DNA of 7,607 nt from Vitreoscilla sp. (GTDB lineage: Bacteria; Pseudomonadota; Gammaproteobacteria; Burkholderiales; Burkholderiaceae), in contig JACMOG010000710.1 in assembly GCA_014378125.1 (NCBI GenBank), forward strand, positions 1 to 7,607, in the 5' to 3' direction. Positions 5,335 to 7,607 of this stretch are shown here, one piece after another (the stretch's first letter is position 1; each line of letters opens with the position of its first letter). The notes under the pieces are model-generated. The model ran no database searches. It had not been told where the DNA came from and saw only the letters and a program-made list of their open reading frames with translations. The translations under genes and the position numbers were made by a program.

Positions 5335-6033
5335 ATGAAGGTGTTGCTGGTCGATGACCACCCGTTGATCCTGTCGGCGCTGCAGGCCATGATCCAGGAG
5401 CTGGATTCGGACGTGCGGGTCACGGCCGTGGGCAGCGCCGCGGCGGCGCGTGCGGCGCTGGCGGCGGACGCGGATTTCGATCTCGTGCTGCTCGACCTGC
5501 AACTGGGCGACGCCAGCGGCTTCGACGTGCTGGTGGAGATGCGCAAGGCGCATCCCGCGCTGCCGGTGGTGGTCATCTCGGCCTCTGATCGGGCCAGCGA
5601 CGTCATCCAGGCCATCGACCTGGGCGCGATGGGCTTCGTGCCCAAGCGCGCGTCCAACGACACGCTCGTCGACGCGCTGCGCCTGGTCATGGCAGGCGGC
5701 ATCTACGTGCCGGCCATGCACCTGGGCGGCTCGCAGGGCCCGGGCAGCCGCGCCCCGGTGGCCATTCCGGTGGCTGAAACCGCCACCTACCAGGTCACGC
5801 CGTCGTTCGAGGAGCTGGGGCTCACGCCGCGCCAGGCCGACGTGCTCACGCAACTGCTGCAGGGCAAGCCGAACAAGGAGATCGCGCGCCGCCTCGGGCT
5901 GTCGGTGGAGACGGTCAAGGATCACGTGCAGGCCGTGCTGCGCGCGCTGGGCGTCAGCTCGCGCACGCAGGCCGTGCTGGCCGTGAGCCAGATGACGCAG
6001 CAGCGCCTCGAGCGCCGCGCCATCCCCCGGTAG
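5335..6033 (+). CDS. NarL/FixJ (LuxR-type) DNA-binding response regulator
   Basis: Two-component response regulator of 232 aa. The receiver domain (about 1-120) has the acidic pair in VDDHP (D7, D8), phospho-acceptor D54 in LLDLQLGD, the S82 switch position in VVVISASD and K104 in GFVPKRAS. A linker of about 35 residues, rich in glycine, proline and alanine, leads to a LuxR-type helix-turn-helix domain (about 157-216): LTPRQADVLTQLLQGKPNKE followed by IARRLGLSVETVKDHVQAVL and ALGVSSRTQAV. Phosphorylation is expected to promote dimerisation and DNA binding. The ATG at 5335 follows GGAG (5323-5326) by eight bases. No histidine kinase lies in the window, so it is an orphan or its partner is elsewhere. 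Its GC-rich codon use matches the core genes and not the stretch before it. Targets are unknown; the divergent dioxygenase promoter and the downstream radical SAM gene are the nearest candidates. Confidence 0.95.
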   Translation: MKVLLVDDHPLILSALQAMIQELDSDVRVTAVGSAAAARAALAADADFDLVLLDLQLGDASGFDVLVEMRKAHPALPVVVISASDRASDVIQAIDLGAMGFVPKRASNDTLVDALRLVMAGGIYVPAMHLGGSQGPGSRAPVAIPVAETATYQVTPSFEELGLTPRQADVLTQLLQGKPNKEIARRLGLSVETVKDHVQAVLRALGVSSRTQAVLAVSQMTQQRLERRAIPR

Positions 6034-6040
6034 ATGTCGG

Positions 6041-6080
6041 CCCCCACGCTCCTCCGTCGCTGCCCCCCGAGGGGGAGCTC
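6041..6080 (+). terminator. C-run/G-run hairpin repeat after the response regulator
   Basis: CCCCC (6063-6067) pairs with GGGGG (6071-6075) around CGA. Alternatively GCTCC (6049-6053) can pair with GGAGC (6074-6078). The whole block, from the C-run at 6041 through TCGCTGCCCCCCGAGGGGG, looks like an intergenic repeat I associate with Comamonadaceae genomes, where it often follows genes. It begins eight bases after the response regulator stop and probably limits read-through, though there is no T-tract, so rho-independent action is not proven. Confidence 0.5.
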
Positions 6081-6116
6081 GGTTCGGCTCGGATGCGATC
6101 CTCGCTTCCCGAGAGC

Positions 6117-6145
6117 TTGGGTAGGCCTGCGGCCGGCTGAATACA
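6117..6145 (+). promoter_or_regulatory. Weak candidate promoter for the radical SAM gene
   Basis: TTGGGT (6117-6122) and AATACA (6140-6145) are 17 bases apart, a correct sigma-70 spacing, and stand 26 bases before the ATG at 6172. Each box matches the consensus at only about half its positions. The hairpin repeat just upstream makes an independent promoter reasonable. Confidence 0.25.
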
Positions 6146-6171
6146 AGACCCGCTGACGCGATCGCTTCGGC

Positions 6172-7607
6172 ATGCGCGTCGCGATCATCTCCGTCTTCGT
6201 CGACTACCACCGCCGTGGCGCGCATCACCGTGGCGTGCTGCAGCCGCAGGTGGGGCCGCTCATCGCCGCGCTGCTGCCCGATTCGGCCGACATCGACATC
6301 GTCAACGACACCTGGGTCGATCCCGACTGGGACAAGACCTACGACCTGGTCTTTCTCTCGTGCATGCACGCCGAGTTCGACCGCGCGCGCCAGATCGGGC
6401 ACTACTTCAAGCGGCGCGGCGCGCAGGTGGTGATCGGCGGCTCGATGGCGTCGCTGTATCCGCACCTGTGCGCGCCGTGGTTCGACGCCGTGGTGGTGGG
6501 CGACCCGGAGGACACGGTGCCGCACGTCTACGAGGACGCGTCGCGCCACCAGCTGCAGCGCCTGTACCGCTCCGGCGGCGACGCCTCGGCGCGCGCGCCC
6601 ACGCCGTTGGCGCACCGGGTGGCGAACCAGCAGATCTTTCCGCTGGCACTGGAGGTCACGCGCGGCTGCCCCTACACCTGCGACTTCTGCGTGCTCACCG
6701 GCATGGGCACGCGCTTCGACACGCGCCCCGCCGCGCGCGTGGAGCACGACCTGGTCACGCTGCGCGAGGCCCTGAAGGGCCGCATCAGCGGGCCGCTGAA
6801 GGGCAAGCGCCGGCGCATGGCGATGTTCTACGACAACAACATCGCGGGCAACCTGGGCTACCTGCGCCAGCTGTGCGACATCACCGAGCGGCTAGGCCTG
6901 GAATGGGCCAGCTCGGTCACCTTCAACGTGCTCACCAACAAGGCGCTGATGCAGCGCATGTTCGACAGCGGCTGCCGCGCGCTGTACGTGGGCCTGGAGA
7001 CCTTCAACCCGGCCGCGCTCGACGACTTCAACAAGCCGCAGAACCGCCTGCCGCTGATCAAGCGCGCGCTCGACGACGCGCGCGACGTGGGCATCCTCGT
7101 CACCGCCGGCATGATCCTGAGCCCGCAGCACGACGACATCGCCTACATCCGCTCGCTGCCCGAGCGCCTGCGCGAGAGTGGCCTGCACATTCCCACCTTC
7201 CTCGCGTTCGAGACGCCGTTTCCCGGCACGCCGTACTTCCATCGGCTGGCGCGCCAGAACGCCGAGCGGCTGGAGCGCGGCGAGCGCGCGCTGTTCCTGC
7301 CCAACGCGCTGCTGCGCGACTTCACGTCGTACACGCTCGTGGTCGAGCCCACGCTGGCGCCCGCGCAGGACTACATCGACGCCTACAAGGACACGCTCGA
7401 CAAGATCTACGCGCCGCGCCGCAAGCTGGCCAAGCTCGCGCACGACCTGCCGTCGTTCGTGCGGCGCCGCGCGTGGACGAGTGCGATGCTGGATCTCGGC
7501 GACACGCTCACCGGCGGCCTGCCGCGCGCCCCCGGCCGCACCTACCTGGCGGGCACCGACCTGGCGCCGCCCGAGCGCGTGCCGCTCGCCGACGCGGACT
7601 TCGCCGA
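6172..7607 (+). CDS. B12-binding-domain radical SAM enzyme (3'-truncated by window edge)
   Basis: The 478 visible codons encode a Rossmann-like cobalamin-binding-type domain (about 1-135) followed by a radical SAM barrel. The N-terminal domain has the family's VVIGGSMASLYP and FDAVVVGDPEDTVP strands. It lacks the DxHxxG cobalamin-ligand motif, which is also absent in many radical SAM relatives. The [4Fe-4S] cluster motif is CPYTCDFC, with cysteines 166, 170 and 173 (CxxxCxxC), preceded by LEVTRG. Later barrel motifs are FYDNN (219-223), YVGLE (272-276) and AGMILS. Members use S-adenosylmethionine to make a radical and include methyltransferases (hopanoid, bacteriochlorophyll, antibiotic pathways) and cyclases; the reaction here is unknown. 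The ATG at 6172 is the first possible start, because an in-frame TGA lies at 6154-6156; no Shine-Dalgarno is seen. The C-terminal part after about 430 is basic, then proline-rich, and runs off the window with the frame open. No biosynthetic partner gene is visible. Confidence 0.93.
   Translation, partial: MRVAIISVFVDYHRRGAHHRGVLQPQVGPLIAALLPDSADIDIVNDTWVDPDWDKTYDLVFLSCMHAEFDRARQIGHYFKRRGAQVVIGGSMASLYPHLCAPWFDAVVVGDPEDTVPHVYEDASRHQLQRLYRSGGDASARAPTPLAHRVANQQIFPLALEVTRGCPYTCDFCVLTGMGTRFDTRPAARVEHDLVTLREALKGRISGPLKGKRRRMAMFYDNNIAGNLGYLRQLCDITERLGLEWASSVTFNVLTNKALMQRMFDSGCRALYVGLETFNPAALDDFNKPQNRLPLIKRALDDARDVGILVTAGMILSPQHDDIAYIRSLPERLRESGLHIPTFLAFETPFPGTPYFHRLARQNAERLERGERALFLPNALLRDFTSYTLVVEPTLAPAQDYIDAYKDTLDKIYAPRRKLAKLAHDLPSFVRRRAWTSAMLDLGDTLTGGLPRAPGRTYLAGTDLAPPERVPLADADFA

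Noticed and set aside
5023..6747. A 574-residue minus-strand open frame
   Set aside because: It lies antisense to the clearly genuine response regulator and radical SAM genes and is a histidine/arginine-rich composition artefact with no domain-like sequence.
6892..7443. A 183-residue minus-strand open frame
   Set aside because: Antisense to the radical SAM gene, with R/V/E/L-rich composition and no recognisable motif.

Overview
The window is GC-rich DNA that looks like a chromosomal segment of a betaproteobacterium, most likely Burkholderiales and probably Comamonadaceae. Supporting this are the strong G/C preference at third codon positions, an orphan ParA-like ATPase of a type familiar from Burkholderiales, and a C-run/G-run hairpin repeat after the response regulator that resembles intergenic repeats of that family. 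The assignment is inferred from recognition; no search was run.

Layout: (1) 1-1405, minus strand: a KefF-like NAD(P)H quinone oxidoreductase followed by a KefB/KefC-type glutathione-gated K+/H+ antiporter, cut by the left edge. (2) 1484-2574, plus strand: a ParA-family ATPase whose stop overlaps the GTG start of a MaoC-type (R)-enoyl-CoA hydratase. This pair is divergent from kefF, across a 78-bp gap (69 bp if the alternative kefF start is used) that holds an imperfect nested palindrome. (3) 2575-5068: a visibly less GC-rich accessory stretch. It holds two copies of a short hairpin repeat, a two-helix membrane protein with a GspG-pseudopilin-like C-terminus (minus), a small putative lipoprotein (minus), a small acidic/aromatic protein of unknown function with no good start codon (plus), and a phytanoyl-CoA dioxygenase family protein (minus). 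(4) 5335-7607, plus strand: a NarL/FixJ-type response regulator without an adjacent kinase, then a B12-binding-domain radical SAM enzyme that runs off the right edge.

The clearest functional unit is kefF-kefC (electrophile/glutathione-triggered K+ efflux and cytoplasmic acidification). ParA and the hydratase are probably co-transcribed, but no shared pathway is evident. The middle block looks like a collection of lineage-specific genes and not a coherent system; its unknown proteins are the most novel material. I found no CRISPR array, tRNA, rRNA, transposase or phage gene.
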